Numbered from the stretch's first letter, positions 29,849 through 40,429 are shown. The stretch is DNA of 64,000 nt from Penium margaritaceum (GCA_023375785.1 SZWC01000521.1:49519-113518), one strand, 5' to 3'. Program-made: numbers and translations. Notes: generated by a model from the sequence alone, not told the origin.

Positions 29849-30626
29849 TTTGGGCTAGCTCCTAGCTCTGGTGCGGGTCTATTCCAGTCCCAGATCCAAC
29901 CTCACCTAGAAAGGAGCAGATGTGGACCACAATGTCTCGCGACATTACGTAAAACAGAGCGCGCATTGCTCTCGCTGCTAGCTATACCTGGTGAGCATCG
30001 TGGGTCTAGTAAAGGATGTGGTAGTGGGGTCATATGCCCTCAGAGTCGGCCCACACCTGAAATAAGGTCTCCTAGCAACTGAAGCCTTTGTCGTTATCAT
30101 AACAGGGTGGAGTTATTCCAAAGTCATTCGGTCATCGTTCCGTTGGGAGGGGGACCTCAGGCTCGGGAGATTGTGGACGAAGCATACGGAGACCACAAGT
30201 GAGAGAAACACCACCAAACGTGAGCACTGCTAAACAACGTGGCTGGGTATGATAGCGAGAAGGTAGCAGGGTGTGAGGTTGTGACCCCAGACGTAGCTCA
30301 CAAAAGCGCTCCTCAAGGACGTGAACCTCATCTTAACGTGAGTCATTCCCTATCTCCTCCTCATCCCAAGTTCCGATGTGTGATGGGAGATGCTAAGGTC
30401 GTAGTGTTGTATAGGGCATACTGGAATGAATGGATGGTGCAGCTCCAGTAGGTCTTGGTGTCCACTCTGAGGACCCTGAACCACCCCTTACTAACTCTGT
30501 GATCTCTTATTCCATGTTGCTCTGACGTTGTTGCTGGCGATATTTTTCATCCTGTGTCTGAAGAAGCTCATCAATCGCAAGTGAATGCATCAGTAGACTC
30601 ATGATGGCAGAAGAGGAGGAAGAGCA
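29849..30626. other. Unidentified sequence between gypsy 2 and copia E
   Basis: I find no convincing gene, repeat or domain in these 778 bases. Position suggests it may belong to the 5' part of copia D, but no gag motif is readable on the minus strand. A 78-codon plus-strand frame at 29846-30082 has no recognisable features. Confidence 0.3.
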
Positions 30627-31279
30627 TGTTACACATGTTTACCCCTTGTTCAGTGTTGTAGGAAAAATCAGGAATATTATGCTCGTTGTGGCGGTAAGAC
30701 CCCTGGATCCCTTGTAGTGCGACTCAACTCTACTTTGTCTCATGTGACATATGATCCGTGAGTACACCATGTGGGTGAGTGGTTAACTAGGCCATTTTGT
30801 TCATTTGACCAAGTGAGGGGTCATGAGTTTGATCATGGCCCCATGCACATCTTGGTTGATCTGGAAGCTTCCAAGAAAGGAAGTCTCTAGCTTATTGGAA
30901 GCTACATGGTTGGTCTGTCACCTTGACACTAGGATGCTTATGTGCCAAGACCACAACGCAAGTCTATTGGTGATGTGGCTGGGTCAGGCCGCTTCCCATG
31001 ACTGTGCTTTTGAGTTCTAGGACTGGACACACATCTAAAAAAGGACTTGTCTTGCATGCTAATCAACCAACCCTTGCTTGATGCTCACTTGCACATTGAC
31101 GACTTGAGCTCTTCTTGAGATGTAATACTAAGACTTTAGTAATCTTTTAGGTGAATTCTATGCCTGATTCAGTTTAGGATGCATGACACATGCCTGCAAA
31201 GGAAGAAGGTGAAAACACCTTTGTGAGCTTTTTGGTTTTGTGGCTTCTCTGCTAGAGGTGCTTAGCTCAATATCTAACA
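30627..31279 (+). repeat. Copia E 5' LTR
   Basis: This 653-bp LTR starts TGTTACACATGTTT and ends CAATATCTAACA. It aligns fully with 35857-36505. Confidence 0.9.
30772..30842 (+). promoter_or_regulatory. tRNA-like segment in copia E 5' LTR
   Basis: TGGGTGAGTGGTTAAC (A-box-like, from 30772) resembles the tRNA-Ser start TGGCCGAGTGGTTAAG. About 45 bases later comes GAGTTTGATCA (30825-30835), a degenerate B-box. The 3' LTR copy reads CTTTGATCCTGG, nearer the consensus. It is sense-oriented, 145 bases into the LTR. Confidence 0.4.
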
Positions 31280-31299
31280 AAGAGTTATGAGCCTACGCC
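31280..31299 (+). promoter_or_regulatory. Copia E primer binding site, tRNA-Met anticodon-arm type
   Basis: AAAGAGTTATGAGCCTACGC follows the LTR. GTTATG and GCC fit the initiator tRNA-Met anticodon arm; TATGAG and CCTACGC fit the elongator tRNA-Met anticodon arm with one gap. It does not resemble the 3'-end type. Confidence 0.5.
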
Positions 31300-31548
31300 T
31301 CTGGTTAGAGAAGTTTCATGCACACAACCACTAAAGTAGCAAGTAGTGAGAGCGCCTTCGCTCTCACCCAACCTCAGCCTACATCAGCCTACATTTGCTC
31401 ACATTGGCCAATGTGAACAGGGCAAGCAGTTGCCTCTTCTCACCAATAGCCTACAGTGCCGTCAAACACAGGTGCATCGGCATCAAAACAGGTGCAGCAG
31501 TTGTAGCAGATGTTCTTGTAGGGATGGGAGGGAGAACGGTTCCCTGGA

Positions 31549-31968
31549 ATGGTTCCAAAACCTCCTAGTTTGGTGGAGAGGGTTCCTGGTTCCCAGGATC
31601 CAGGGAATCATTCTCCCATCCTCAAGTTTGATAGAGAGAGGTTTGCGCTCTGGAACTGGCAGTTTGAGATCATCATAGATGACACAGATATTCTAGGATA
31701 TTTTGACGGAACTATCCCAGCACCAAAAGAAGAGGGTGATGACATTGTGGCATGGGTCAAGCTCAACAAGAAGGCTCTCGCTGTTATTGTGTCCTCCATA
31801 CAACCCTCAGTCCTTTTACACATTGATAGTTGTACAGTGGCAGCCGTGGTATATGCCAAACTAGGCAAGGTGTTTCAGTCCTCCTCAATTCCCAACCGTC
31901 TTTTTGTTCTACAGAACCTCATCAACATGAGGCTAGGTGAAGGAGAAGATTTCTACGCCTTTATGTAG
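31549..31968 (+). CDS. Copia E gag (capsid domain)
   Basis: This 139-codon frame has FDRERFALWNWQFEIIID, a conserved gag start, then LNKKALAVIVSSI and LINMRLGEGEDFYAFM. It stops at TAG 31966-31968 and continues in frame as KLKTLLQQATGMGWD for about 45 codons. The capsid fold is UBN2-type. The start ATG at 31549 is the first of this frame, 270 bases from the LTR. Confidence 0.85.
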   Translation: MVPKPPSLVERVPGSQDPGNHSPILKFDRERFALWNWQFEIIIDDTDILGYFDGTIPAPKEEGDDIVAWVKLNKKALAVIVSSIQPSVLLHIDSCTVAAVVYAKLGKVFQSSSIPNRLFVLQNLINMRLGEGEDFYAFM

Positions 31969-33180
31969 AAGTTAAAGACGCTCTTGCAACAAGCCACCGG
32001 CATGGGATGGGACCCAAAATCTGACATTGCAGGCCATGATTTTTCTGATGATGCTATCCGAGAGCTGGGATCCCATGATAACAGTGATTGGAAGGTGGAG
32101 TGAAATTAAATTTTCCTACACTACCATCTCGTAGTATGTGAAAAATGAAGCCATACGTCATAGCAATTGTGAAGAGAACATGCCTTTGCCTCACGGAGAA
32201 GTGACACCTTCCACAATATGTCCTCCTTTAGATAGTAGGGAAACAATAGTTCTAGCAACAGTGGAAGGGGTCCATAGCACCAAGGAAACTACCATATCCG
32301 TGACAAGGCTAGAAACTAGGCTTGGGAGTACCAGGGAACCAATGAGGGAGGAGACAAGGATGAATGGCGAGGGAGAAATGGTGGAAAGGATCCTACAAGC
32401 TTGATGGCTGTTGTACCTCCAACAAAGGGAGGGCAATACTCAGGCCACGAGCTCATGGCCTTGACTTGGGCACAAACGAGCATACCACTCATGAGAAAAG
32501 ACACTTCATCTCTCTTGCTCCATGCAACAAGAACTTCATAGTCGTCAACAGTAAGGTTGAGGTAGCTCAGGGAATTGGTGACAAGCTGGTTACAATGGGT
32601 GTTAACGGTGCGGACTCCAACCTCAAGCTAGAGGGGATAGTCTACTTGCCCTCCTTCAGAGCCAACCTACTGTCCGTCTCTATGATAACTGACCATGGCA
32701 TGACATTGGTCTTTACATAGAAGGAAGTAGTGATGTTCCCTACCAAGGATATCAACATCTTCTGATCTGCCGAGAAGGTTGTTGCACAGGTCCCTCGCAT
32801 TGATGGACTCTACCTCTTGCAGACCAAGATGACAATATCAACGGCTGAATCTTCCGCCAAGACTGATGATGAGGAGAGAAGCAACATAGATTCTGATGAC
32901 AAAGGGCATGTTGGAGCAGCAAAAGTAGTGGTAGTGGAAAATTTGACAACAAAACCGCAAGCAAATGCAGCCACCAGGGCTGTTCATTCTAGCCAGTGCA
33001 CATTGTCGGAGAACCTATGGTGTAGGCACTTTGGGCATGTGGCTCATTGCACATTGGTGCTCATGGGAAAGCGGGAGCTGGTGCGTGGGATGGAGCTAGG
33101 TGATGAGGCAGACGGAGCCAGAATCTTGTGTGAGCCATGCCTTCAAGGGCAATGGTACACGTGCCCGCACACCCCTTGAC
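31969..33180 (+). pseudogene. Copia E gag tail, protease and pre-integrase
   Basis: After gag there are frameshifts, and no CCHC knuckle is readable. Protease appears as LDLGTNEHTT near 32465, with Leu for Ser in the DSG triad, and LPSFRANLLSVSMITDHG further on. The pre-integrase zinc region LWCRHFGHVAH ... CEPCLQGQ (33015-33150) is present. Stops at 32718 and 32762 interrupt it. Confidence 0.75.
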
Positions 33181-33660
33181 CTCATCCACTCTGATGTGTC
33201 TAGTCCCTTTTGCATACCTTCCAATGGACGTAGCAGATGTTTCCTTACATTCATCGATGACAACAGCAGCAATGTTTGGATATAATTTCTCAAAAAGAAA
33301 TGTGATGTAAAAGAGAAGTTGCAATCCTTTGTCGCTATGGTTAAGCGAGAGAGTGGAAAGAAGGTGAAGGCATTCAAGACAGACAATGGGGTAGAGTACG
33401 AAGCCTGCAGGGAGTGGCTCAATACACAGGGTATTGAACACCAAAAAACTACCCCCTACTCACCTCTGAGCAATGGCATAACAGAGAGGATGAACCACGA
33501 CCTCCTCGGCATGACAAGGTGCATGCTTTTATACACCGAGCTGCCTCCTAGGTTCTGGACTGAAGCAGCACATACGACTACCTATCTTATGAGCATCACA
33601 CCTACAGCAGCTCTGTGAAGGAGAGGCAAGAAGAAGTACACACAGTGGCTGAAGACACCT
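33100..33660 (+). pseudogene. Copia E integrase core
   Basis: All three catalytic acids are visible: LIHSDVSSPF, FKTDNGVEYEA and NGITERMNHD. FLTFIDDNSSNVWI is followed by a TAA where Tyr is usual. It ends with FWTEAAHTTTYLM. It is the best-kept integrase core after that of B. Confidence 0.83.
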
Positions 33661-34130
33661 CAAGAAGCATGGTAAGGCAGGAAGCCGGATGCCTCCCATC
33701 TCAAAGTGTTTGATTGCACCGGTTTTGCCAAGATCCAGGTGGGTGAGAGCTTCAGAAAGCTTGATGCAAGAGCACAAAATTTTACATTCATTAGCTATGA
33801 CACCGCCCATGGATCTCATAGATTATGGGACCGAGGAGCCAAGAATTTCATCCGCAGCAAAGTTGTGGATTTCCACAAAAGGTCTGTGAATAAGGGAGAG
33901 CTTCTCGAACTTGAGAACACTCTAAAACAGGGAGAATGGCTCACTCTTCTTGAGGAGGAATGCAAAGCACCAACACAATGGCATGGGCTGGATACTGCAA
34001 TAGGGAGAGGAGCTGATGAAGATGACTCAGAGGAATCAAACTCTGAGTCTGACATATCTCATCCTCCGGACCATAAGGAGGATGCCCTTGCCATCATCAA
34101 CAAAAAACCAGACCTCTAACCTCCACAGCA
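33660..34130 (+). pseudogene. Copia E integrase C-terminal and acidic linker
   Basis: GRKPDASHLKVFDC, AQNFTFISYDTAHGSHRLWD and FIRSKVVDFHK follow copia order. An acidic linker (DEDDSEESNSESD) and a poly-Gln run (QQQQQ near 34125) come before RT. Confidence 0.75.
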
Positions 34131-34227
34131 ACAGCAACAGCCAACAGGTCCAAGGAGCAGATCACGTCTCAAAGTTCCTCTACAACATTACGACACAGGT
34201 AAGGGTGAATGGAAAGGCTTCAACTAT

Positions 34228-34914
34228 TTGTTCCTGGTTCGAGAGGAGCCAACTTCTGTCGCAGAGGCACAAACGCAGCTTGACAAATCTGAGCGTGATG
34301 AAGCAATTCGAAGTGATCTCAGATCCATCGAGGAGAATGGGACATGGGTACTAGTGGACAGACCTGTCGGTGCTCACATTGTGGAGTCCAAGTGGGTATT
34401 GAAATTAGAAAAGAAACAGAATTGCAAGATAGAAAAGTACAAGGCACGAGTGGTAGCAAAGAGGTTCTCTCAATGGCCTCGCATAGAGTACGATGAGACC
34501 TTTGCTCCTGTTGTGACGTTTGCCTCCATCCGGTCAATGCTCGCCAATGCTGCTGCCAAGAACACGGAGGTCCACCAGATGAATGTCAAGACAACATTTC
34601 TTTACGGCAAACTTGACAAGGAGGTGCTGATAGAGGTTCCAGAGGGGGTTGATGCTCCCGCGGGCAAGGTTTGCAGATTGGTGAATGCGCTCAATGGGAT
34701 AAAACAAGCACCAAGACTTTGGAACCAGGAGATGGATACATTCATGGCTAAGGATTCCTTCATGCACTGTGACAAAGACCTTAGCATGTACGTATATGAG
34801 AGTAGAAAAGGGACTATGTTGGTCACCTTGTACGTCAATGACCTGATTCTACGCTCTTCTTCAACGCAGGTGCTAGACGATCTCAAGGGGCAGCTGATTA
34901 TCAGGTTAAGATGA
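34228..34914 (+). CDS. Copia E reverse transcriptase, N-terminal two thirds
   Basis: An open frame of 228 codons: SERDEAIRSDLRSIEENGTWVLVDRP, KYKARVVAKRFSQ, YDETFAPVVTFASIR, VHQMNVKTTFLYG (Asn for the first catalytic Asp), LNGIKQAPRLWNQEMD and TLYVNDLIL. YVDD has become YVND, and DVK has become NVK, so two metal-binding Asp are Asn and polymerase activity should be lost. Both are G-to-A type changes. Confidence 0.88.
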   Translation: MFLVREEPTSVAEAQTQLDKSERDEAIRSDLRSIEENGTWVLVDRPVGAHIVESKWVLKLEKKQNCKIEKYKARVVAKRFSQWPRIEYDETFAPVVTFASIRSMLANAAAKNTEVHQMNVKTTFLYGKLDKEVLIEVPEGVDAPAGKVCRLVNALNGIKQAPRLWNQEMDTFMAKDSFMHCDKDLSMYVYESRKGTMLVTLYVNDLILRSSSTQVLDDLKGQLIIRLR

Positions 34915-35830
34915 AGGACATGGGTCCTCTTGACCTCTACGTTGAAATGGCCATCAAGAGTGAGAAAGAAGTAGGTACCATTAGCCTGAACCAAACAAAA
35001 CACATCAATCACATCCTCAAACAATACGATATGGCAGATTGCAAACCTGCAAGCAAATTAATGAGCTCAGAGTGCAAGCTCTCCACCTCCATGTCCTCAT
35101 CCAACAAAGACGAGAAAACTTATATGCTGGAAGCCCCACATTAGTCTGTAGTGGACAGTCTGATGTATTCCATGGTCGCCACCCACCCAGATATAGCCCA
35201 TGCTCTTGGGTAGGTGAGCCGGTTTGTGGCCAATCCTAGTTCACTACATTGGTAGGCTGTGAAGCGCATCATGCCCTACCTTAAGGGGACGCGGCATGTG
35301 GGGCTCAGTTTGGAGGCATTACTAGATCCACGTCATTCCATCTCATGTGCTACACCAATGTTGATTGGGGAGGGAATATCGATGAAATAAAATCCACCTC
35401 CGGCTTTGTGTGTATGCTGAATGGAGGTGCTGTCAGTTCGACGATTTGCAAGCAGGAATATGTCTCACAATCAACAGCTGAAGCTGAATACATTGCCTCG
35501 GCTGAGGTGTGTAAAGAGATGTAGTGGCTAAGCAGCTTGCTACATGAGATGAAGAGACCACAGGCAACGGTGAAGGTCATCAAGATTGACAATAAAAGTG
35601 TGATTGACATGTCCAAGAACCCAGTCCTGTCCAGGCGCACAAAGCACATCGAGATCCGCTACCATTATGCTTGGGACTTGGTCTAAAAACAGAAAGTGGA
35701 GCTTGAGTATACTTGCACCAAGCTAAACCGGACTGAAATGCTTACAATGCCACTCGACAAGGATCTGCACCAGGCGGGCACTCAAGTTATGAAGATGGTC
35801 AATGCAAGTGATAAAGAATGATGAAGGAAA
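34911..35830 (+). pseudogene. Copia E reverse transcriptase C-terminus and RNase H
   Basis: MKDMGPLDLYVEMAIKSE, DSLMYSMVATHPDIAHALG stop VSRFVANPSSLHW stop AVKRIM, YTNVDWGGNIDE, TAEAEYIASAEVCKEM stop WLSSLL, IDNKSVIDMSKNP and RTKHIEIRYHYAWDLV follow copia order. Two TAGs sit where copia C has Gln (AVGQ, HWQAVKR). The first RNase H Asp (usually DAD/DSD) reads NVD. Confidence 0.82.
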
Positions 35831-35856
35831 CTGACGCAAGGTGCAAGGGAGAGATT

Positions 35857-36505
35857 TGTTAACCATGTTTGTCCCTTTTTCAGTGTTGTAGGATGGATTA
35901 GGAATGCTTTGCCCCTTGTGGAGGTATGACCTATGGATCTGTAGTGTGACTCAATTATGCCCTGTCTCATATGAGATGTGACCTGTGAGTACACCATGTG
36001 GGTGAGTGGTTAACTTGGCCATTTTGTTGATTTGGACAAGTGAGAGGTCATGACTTTGATCCTGGCCCCATGCACATCTTGATTGATATGGAAGCTTCAG
36101 AGAAAGAACATCCGTAGCTTCTTGGAAGCTACATGGTTGGTCTTTCACCTTCACACTAAGGTGCTTATGTGTCAAGCCCACAGCGCAAGTCTATTGGTGA
36201 TGTGGCTGGGTCAGGCCACTTCCCAGGAGTGTGCTTTTGAGTTCTAGGACTGGACACACAGCTATGAAAGGACTTGTCTTGCATGCAGACCAATCAACCC
36301 TTGCTTTATGCTCTCTTGCGTATTGACGACTCAAGCTCTTCTTGAGATGTATGCTTAGGTATTAGTAATCTTGAAGATGAAGTGTATGCCTGATTAAGAT
36401 TGGGGTGCGTGATGCATTCTTGCAAAAAAAGTATGTGAAAAAACCTTTGTGAGATTTTCGGTTTTGCGGCTTCTCTGTCAGAGGTGGTTAGCTCAATAGC
36501 TAACA
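35857..36505 (+). repeat. Copia E 3' LTR
   Basis: It starts TGTTAACCATGTTTG after the purine tract AAGGGAGAGATT (35845-35856) and ends CAATAGCTAACA. It is well diverged from the 5' LTR (about one change in eight by eye). Confidence 0.9.
35999..36066 (+). promoter_or_regulatory. tRNA-like segment in copia E 3' LTR
   Basis: TGGGTGAGTGG (35999-36009) and the B-box-like ACTTTGATCCT (36053-36063), with the same order and spacing as the 5' LTR. Confidence 0.4.
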
Positions 36506-36510
36506 GAGGA

Positions 36511-37298
36511 GAGATCTCCTAGTCCCTTGTCCTTGTCATGGACTGCAACCATCGGTGCTTCTTCGTATGGATCTGAACACCAACATTGCCATGATAAAAA
36601 AATGTTGAAGTTTCTATATGAGATGGAATGCTTGAAAAGAATGGATGTTCCAGAAACGAAATGGCCAAGTATTTGTGCTGACATCAGCAAGAAAAATCAA
36701 GAAAAATCTGGTATGATTATGTGCTAGAGGATGCTGAATGCAATGGTGGTGGTTTGTGTGAAAAAAACTACCAAGAAAAGGGTTTAAGTCCATCATGTTC
36801 ACTTTTTTTCCTTTTCATCCCGAGATCGAGGAAAAATCCAGATCCGAAAGCGGTGTTTTGTTTCCTGGATCCTACACAACACAAAATGAGGTAGGAGTGG
36901 ATGCGATGGATAGGTCACTGCAAGAGTGTTCCATCAAGCCCTTAGAGGCCAAAACCAATGGTCCACGGGGGAGTGGTAGTTGCGAGTTGAGTGAAGATTT
37001 TGGAAAGCTTCACAGACACCTTCCCAACACCATGTTTCCTAACTACTGCTGGAGAGGGTTGGACAACCATTTGTTTTCCCGTGGTGGTGGCATGGTAACG
37101 CGGTTGCAAAGGCATCTCCGCTGCTGTAATCTTGTACGATGGGTCACCATGGCTTAGTGGATCCTCCCAGGACTATGGCTTTAGCTGTAACTCTCACTAC
37201 TGTTTCCACAGCTGCGTCTCTGTAGCACAGCTTAGTGAGGGATGCCTTGCTGCTTTGATTCCATGAGAAACAAAAAAGAAGCTACCTAGCCTTGATGC
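36511..37298. other. Unidentified sequence between copia E and a D-type LTR
   Basis: No recognisable gene; open frames up to 120 codons have no motif. If the D reconstruction is right, this is D leader DNA. The minus strand next to 37298 reads GCATCAAGGCTAGG, which may be a decayed primer site. Confidence 0.3.
37278..37298 (-). promoter_or_regulatory. Possible primer binding site next to D-type LTR
   Basis: The minus strand reads GCATCAAGGCTAGGTAGCTT. It resembles GGCATCAGAGCCAGAGCTTC at the start of element F and the usual TGGTATCAGAGC, with several changes. Confidence 0.35.
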
Positions 37299-37910
37299 TG
37301 CTGACGTAACGACAGTTTCTAGTGTACTCACACACTAGCAAGGAAGCCGGTGCATGGAATAAGAAGGGTTAGGCTAAGGTGATGTGTAAAGTCTCATACA
37401 TTCCAATATCTTAGTCATGTAGAGAGGAATGAAAACTCACAACTATACAACATAAATAACTACCGCGGCACACGGCATGTGACACACGCGGCACTGTCAC
37501 TTTGTCCAAAAGCTGGTCCAAAACCACTGTTTTGGCCGTTACTTTACTTACTTGCATCCAAACATAACACCGTCTGGACCTATACATGCACAATCTCAGT
37601 TGAGATGCTACAACTGGTCACATGCACAAGTCAGGCATCAATGGATGGACACACAATGCAAGACATGCAAATCAGGCTCAAGAGCCAGTCAAGGAAGAAA
37701 ACTCTAGCGACTGCAAGAAAAACTATAGGGCATCCCACCAAGGACCAAGGATGCTGTGGCAGTTGTCTTGCAGTTGCTACTGGGTAGAGCCACCACTCGT
37801 TGGTACTCCAATGCCAGCTAGGTCCGTATCAAGGATCTGATCGAGCATGGACACAGCTGAGTGGTCAGAGTCAGTTGTACAGACAGACAAAGAAGACTCA
37901 CATCACAACA
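37299..37910 (-). repeat. D-type LTR, candidate 5' LTR of copia D
   Basis: It runs from TGCTGACGTAAC to CACATCACAACA. Both ends align with the LTR at 18264-18541 (ctagt.. actc, gtaaagtctcata, gagcatggacacagc.gagtggtca). It is 612 bp, longer than the other copy by a central block (about 37440-37830). Confidence 0.6.
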
Positions 37911-38349
37911 CTGTGTACCTTCCAGAGTATTTTCTTGGTTGAAAATGGTCGTCAAATAGGTATTGAGTACTTCACATACTCAATGCTTGACATTTGAGGA
38001 ACCAAGGCCCAAACATTATACATGTATTACAGTTCAAATCTAGTCCACAAAATACCTCATGGCTGGATTTGAGGTAAGAGGAGTGTTGCAATGAAAAATC
38101 CATTGCGTCACTCCTCCACTCCTAAGGGATGCTAGGATCCTGTTTCCACATAGAGTTTCCACGTGTGATTCGTAGGATTAGGATGCATGATGTACATCTG
38201 TGCCCTCTATTGACCCCATCCGTTCTAAGCGTGGTGCGTCTCGGCCAAATGGCCGAGGCGACCATTCACATGCCCTCCTTGGACTACACTTACTGAGGGC
38301 TTATGTTTTAGATCATAAGTTAGTCGTAAAGCGGCCCATGGTTGTTACA
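37911..38349 (+). repeat. Candidate 5' LTR of element F
   Basis: The sequence ends GGTTGTTACA directly before a clear primer site, so its right edge should be an LTR end. The left edge is not fixed; TGTGTACCTTCC at 37912 is one option. No second copy is found in the window. Confidence 0.45.
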
Positions 38350-38368
38350 TTGGCATCAGAGCCAGAGC
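38350..38368 (+). promoter_or_regulatory. Element F primer binding site
   Basis: TGGCATCAGAGCCAGAGC (38351-38368) matches TGGTATCAGAGC at 11 of 12 positions, the complement of the initiator tRNA-Met 3' end, and is typical of plant LTR elements. Confidence 0.7.
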
Positions 38369-38589
38369 TTCCGTGAAAGAAAAAGTGTCGGTGGCAAAAA
38401 CGATCGGACGTCAGATCTCGACATCGGCATGGCGTCCGATTGGCGGAAGAGCCGGTGACGAAGACCTCGTGTGAACCAAGAGCTCCGACAATACAGCAGA
38501 AAAGAAAGAGAAAAACAATCAAAGGGGTGTCACCAAATGGCACGCGACCGGCATCGTGGCGGTGTCATGCGTCAAGCGTTGAGCTCGTC

Positions 38590-39215
38590 AAGCTCAGGAG
38601 GGAGCCGAGAGGAGAGGTGAGGGGAGTTCCCCTCCCCTACCTCCCCTTGTCAAGGGGGCGATTGGGAGGAGAGGAACAGACCCCCTTCCTCTCCTACACC
38701 TTGACAGTGCATAGGGGAGGAGAGGGATGGAATCCCTCCCTCTCCCCTTAAACATGGCACAGGCAGTACCAAAGGGGGAGGAGAGGGACGGGAGCCCCTT
38801 TTCCCCCCCCATCCCTCTTTAATTGTGTCGGCGGCACCTAGGGGGCCAGATAAGGGGAAAGATTCTCCCCCCCCCTCCCCACCCATGGGACCGACGGTGT
38901 CAAGGGGGGAAAGGTGAGGAGAGTCCCCCCCTTCTCCCCCATGTCCATGGAGGCAACAACGCAAAGGGGAAGCGGGTGAGGGGAGAAATCCCCCCTCCCT
39001 TTGTCAATGGCACTGGCCGCGCCAAGTGGGGACGAGTGAGGAGAGATTCTCCGCTCCCCCCTCCCTTGTCCATGGCATCAATGGCACCAAGGGGGGGCTC
39101 ATGAGGGGATATTCTCTTCCCCTCCTCGTCCATGGTGCCGAAAGCACCAAGGGAGACGGATAGGGGAGAGTTCTCTCCCCTCTCCTCAACAATGGCGGCG
39201 GCGCCAAGGGTGTTA
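38590..39215. repeat. GC-rich palindromic minisatellite, array 1 (element F interior)
   Basis: About nine or ten degenerate units of 55-70 bp. Each has a purine block (GTGAGGGGAGAG), a pyrimidine block (CTCCCCTCC) that can pair with it, and a spacer with CCATGGCACCGACGGCGCCAAGGGG. Open frames on both strands across the array are by-products of the composition. Confidence 0.85.
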
Positions 39216-40120
39216 TGGGAGCCGCCGGTCGAGGCGGTGATGAAGTCATCATGCTGATTTTATTTGTATGCTTTGATGATCCCATTGTATTTTGCATGAA
39301 AAACCGTGTGAAATTGACCAAAGAACCGGTTCATTTGGTGCAAGGACGAGAAAGATATGACCGTGCAAAGGTGAGAGGCGCACCTCCAAAAAACAGGAGA
39401 CGTACCGGTTCGACCACGAGCACGACGGAGCATTTTTCTCGCCCACTGCAGCCCAAGTACCCCTGAATGGATGCATAGCCAATGAGTCATGATTCATTGG
39501 GGTCCATGGGTTCTTTGGGATGGCGGCTGGAGCTGCATTTGCAAGCAAGGGCGATTCGGGCGTCCGTGACCTCCGCTGGCGGTGCTGCCAGCAGCAGTCA
39601 CGCGTGGAGCACTCAAACGGCCATAACTTAGGCGTTTTTCTACGGATTGAGGTGTTCTTTGGTGCGATGGAAAGATCACAACGCTTAATATATGATGCAT
39701 GTATTATTATTGTGGTTTCACCTTAGAAGAGGGCTTTTGGAGCACCGAGCAGATTTTGGCTGGCTCATACGGGCTGGTACATAACGAAGCCTAGGGGTTG
39801 TTCTAGGCATGCCAGTATTGCCCACACACTCTGTACATTTTCTTGAACTGATCCATCAATTCTGAGGACTTAATCATAAGGATCCATTTCCAACTCTCTT
39901 TGTTCTTCAAGCATTACCTCGCACACGTCCATTTGATTGTACAAGTCTTCCGAAGTGCACCGTTGTGCAAATACCGCCGAGAGAGCCGCAGAGCGGGAAC
40001 CTTAGTCACTAGTAGCAGTCTTGCTGCTAGGAAAGGGTCGTGCGGCACCTCAAGAGTTAGTCAATACCCCAAGGAGTCAAGAGTGGGAGGTTTATCCCAA
40101 GGAATCGGTGTGTGACCGTC
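39216..40120. other. Unidentified spacer between minisatellite arrays
   Basis: No recognisable gene. An 83-codon plus frame (39215-39466) is basic and shows no motif; it starts in the array. Nothing here resembles gag or pol. Confidence 0.3.
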
Positions 40121-40124
40121 ATGC

Positions 40125-40290
40125 CGGGCGCCCCTCGATTCACAAAGGAACTGGTGAGGGGAGAGCCCCTCCCTCCCCGCCGTCCATGGCACCGACGGCG
40201 CCAAGGGGGGCGGGTGAGGGGAGAGTCTCCCCTCCCCTCTCTCATCCATGGCACCAACGGCACCAAGGGAGGGCTGATGAGGAGAGTGTC

Positions 40291-40322
<32 letters not shown>

Positions 40323-40429
40323 TTCCACTCGACCATGGTGCTAGCGGTGCCGAGGCGGGCAGGTGAGGGGAGAGTTCCCTCCCCCCCCAATGGTGTAGGC
40401 GGCGTCAAGGGGTTGGTGAGGGGAGAGCC
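40125..40429. repeat. GC-rich palindromic minisatellite, array 2, with C homopolymer
   Basis: Four or more units of the array-1 type. A run of 31 C (40292-40322) interrupts one unit. It continues at 41360 beyond the solo LTR. Confidence 0.85.

Larger units (their letters stand above)
30627..36505 (+). mobile_element. Copia E, complete Ty1/copia element with inactivating changes
   Basis: LTRs 30627-31279 and 35857-36505 bound all copia domains in order. Flanks GAGCA (30622-30626) and GAGGA (36506-36510) match at 4 of 5. It is the most complete copia element here (5879 bp), but carries stops and a YVND in place of YVDD. Its LTR family is unrelated to the others, yet also carries a tRNA-like segment. 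Confidence 0.9.

Noticed and set aside
36795-37157. 120-codon open frame right of copia E
   Set aside because: I see no domain, repeat or codon pattern that supports a gene; kept only as part of an unidentified stretch.
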